Assembly (NCBI GenBank): GCA_018221105.1 | Contig: JAAOYA010000001.1 | Location: 114,812 to 178,811, forward strand | Length of the DNA stretch: 64,000 bases | Reading direction: 5' to 3' | Source: Candidatus Woesearchaeota archaeon | Lineage (GTDB): Archaea > Nanobdellota > Nanobdellia > Woesearchaeales > JAAOYA01 | Part shown: one piece after another, positions 63,010 to 64,000 of the stretch | How the letters are laid out: every line of letters starts with the position of its first letter | Position numbering within the stretch: the first letter of the stretch is position 1 | Notes under the pieces: generated by a model | The model's database searches: none | The model's input: the letters and a program-made list of their open reading frames with translations, nothing else | Told to the model about the DNA's origin: nothing | Made by a program: the position numbers and the translations under genes

Positions 63010-64000
63010 ATGAGCAAAGTAGCCATTGTAAAATGTTATGATTACGACCAAGTAATGGTCGATCACGCAATAAAAAAAGCAATAGCATTCTTAGGCGGTA
63101 TTGAACATTTTGTAAAAAAAGATTTTCAAGTTCTAATAAAACCAAACATGCTTAGCGCAAAAGAAGCAACTTTTGGCATTAATACTAATCCTGCAGTATT
63201 GAAAGCTGTTGTTAAACTAGTACAAACTGCTGGCGGCATTGCTTTTATTGGCGATAGTTCTGCCTTTAGCAAACAAGAAAAAGCTTACGCGAAAAGCGGG
63301 TTTGCAGATGTTGCAAAAGAAACAGGAGCAAAACTAGTAACATTTATTGCTAAAAAATTCGACAATCTTGACGGAGTAGTCAGCAAGTCATTTGAGCTAC
63401 ACAAAGACGTTTTCGAGTACGACTTGATTATTAACTTGCCTAAATTGAAGACTCACATGCTAACAGATTATACTGGAGCAGTCAAAAACTTGTATGGATT
63501 GATGCCTGGCTTGAAAAAAAGCAATTATCACCTGCGATTTAAAGATAAGTTAGTGTTCACACAAATGCTGGTGGATTTATATCTTATGATAACGCCAGAA
63601 TTAAACATTATGGACGCTATAATTTCAATGGAAGGTGAAGGGCCAGCATCGGGAGACTTAAAAAAAACTAATTTAATACTTGCCTCGCCTGACGCACTAT
63701 GTCTTGATTTAATAGCAACAAAAATCGTTGGATTAGAAAACACTCCTTTGCACACTGTTGCAAAAGAACGTAAGTTAATTTCTGATGTGCAAGTAGTAGG
63801 AGAAAAATTAGACTCTGTGCTAGTCAAAGATTTTAAAAAACCTACAGGTTACAAACCTTCAATTTTACAAGACATTGCAAGCAAAGTATTTACTTTAAAC
63901 CCTTACTTGATTAAAAAGAATTGTATTAGTTGCGCAGGGTGCGAGACTGTTTGCCCAACAAAACCAAAAACCATTAAGATGGAAAAAGATGATAGTGGTA
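63010..64000 (+). CDS. DUF362 domain protein with 4Fe-4S motif, cut by window end
   Basis: About 330 residues visible, open to the edge. MSKVAIVKCYDYDQVMVDHA, LIKPNMLSAKEATFGINTNP, LIINLPKLKTHMLTDYTGAV with KNLYGLMPG, and SMEGEGPASGD are DUF362 blocks. At the end CISCAGCETVC-P is one ferredoxin-type 4Fe-4S motif; a second may follow outside. Probably an Fe-S protein of electron transfer or cluster handling; the family's reaction is not established. Confidence 0.85.
   Translation, partial: MSKVAIVKCYDYDQVMVDHAIKKAIAFLGGIEHFVKKDFQVLIKPNMLSAKEATFGINTNPAVLKAVVKLVQTAGGIAFIGDSSAFSKQEKAYAKSGFADVAKETGAKLVTFIAKKFDNLDGVVSKSFELHKDVFEYDLIINLPKLKTHMLTDYTGAVKNLYGLMPGLKKSNYHLRFKDKLVFTQMLVDLYLMITPELNIMDAIISMEGEGPASGDLKKTNLILASPDALCLDLIATKIVGLENTPLHTVAKERKLISDVQVVGEKLDSVLVKDFKKPTGYKPSILQDIASKVFTLNPYLIKKNCISCAGCETVCPTKPKTIKMEKDDSG

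Noticed and set aside
62884-63066. Minus-strand reading frame over tRNA-Leu
   Set aside because: It runs through the tRNA and the start of the DUF362 gene; no promoter or ribosome site.
1-64000. CRISPR array, insertion sequence, prophage or integrase
   Set aside because: No regularly spaced repeats, transposase or recombinase motifs, or phage structural genes were found on either strand.

Overview
This 64 kb window is a chromosomal segment of an archaeon. The core genes show this directly: split archaeal RNA polymerase (rpoH, rpoB2, rpoB1, rpoA1, rpoA2) running into eL30, NusA, uS12 and uS7; aIF2-gamma; eL33 (L35Ae); eS6; Cbf5; Kae1; membrane LonB; PAC2; SepF; and archaeal-type ProRS. The DNA is AT-rich and very compact (4-nt ATGA overlaps, overlapping convergent stops). 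Many genes begin about 25 nt after a TTTATA/TTTAAA box, as expected for leaderless mRNAs. The small proteins, the many unrecognised short genes and the short-intron tRNAs suggest a DPANN lineage of the Woesearchaeota/Pacearchaeota kind. That placement is inference.

Layout. 1-5.1 kb: accessory genes (alpha/beta hydrolase fragment, a radical SAM gene coupled to an NDK-like protein, Nudix, a Gtf3-like glycosyltransferase, a HExxH protein overlapping a GNAT). 5.1-10.2 kb: Nif3-like protein and three tRNA synthetases (proS, cysS, serS). 10.3-24.8 kb: membrane proteins, a duplicated nucleotidyltransferase, CBS and PAC2 proteins, eL33, eS6 and small DNA-binding proteins. 24.9-28.6 kb: aIF2-gamma and unknowns. 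28.6-37.6 kb: the RNA polymerase/ribosomal operon on the minus strand, with tRNA-Lys and tRNA-Asp upstream. 38-46 kb: UDG-like protein, tRNA-Tyr, cell-surface proteins, a proteasome-fold protein, SepF and Cbf5. 46.2-52.3 kb: a group 3b-type [NiFe] sulfhydrogenase (hydB-G-D-A) and part of its maturation set (protease, HypC, HypA). 52.4-61.3 kb: LonB, a cold-shock protein coupled to a tiny zinc ribbon, an NPD-like flavoprotein, an FKBP, Kae1, a full-length RelA/SpoT homologue and CorA. 61.3-64 kb: a paralogous gene pair, tRNA-Leu and a DUF362 iron-sulfur protein cut by the window end.

Most notable: all four tRNA genes carry introns. tRNA-Leu(TAA) has two, and one of them interrupts the T-loop between positions 59 and 60 within a textbook bulge-helix-bulge. 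Other points of interest are a five-domain bacterial-type (p)ppGpp synthetase/hydrolase in an archaeon, a compact proteasome-fold Ntn hydrolase with its own insertion, an NDK-like protein translationally coupled to a radical SAM enzyme, and a nucleotidyltransferase with a decayed N-terminal duplicate. No CRISPR array, insertion sequence, prophage or rRNA gene was seen.
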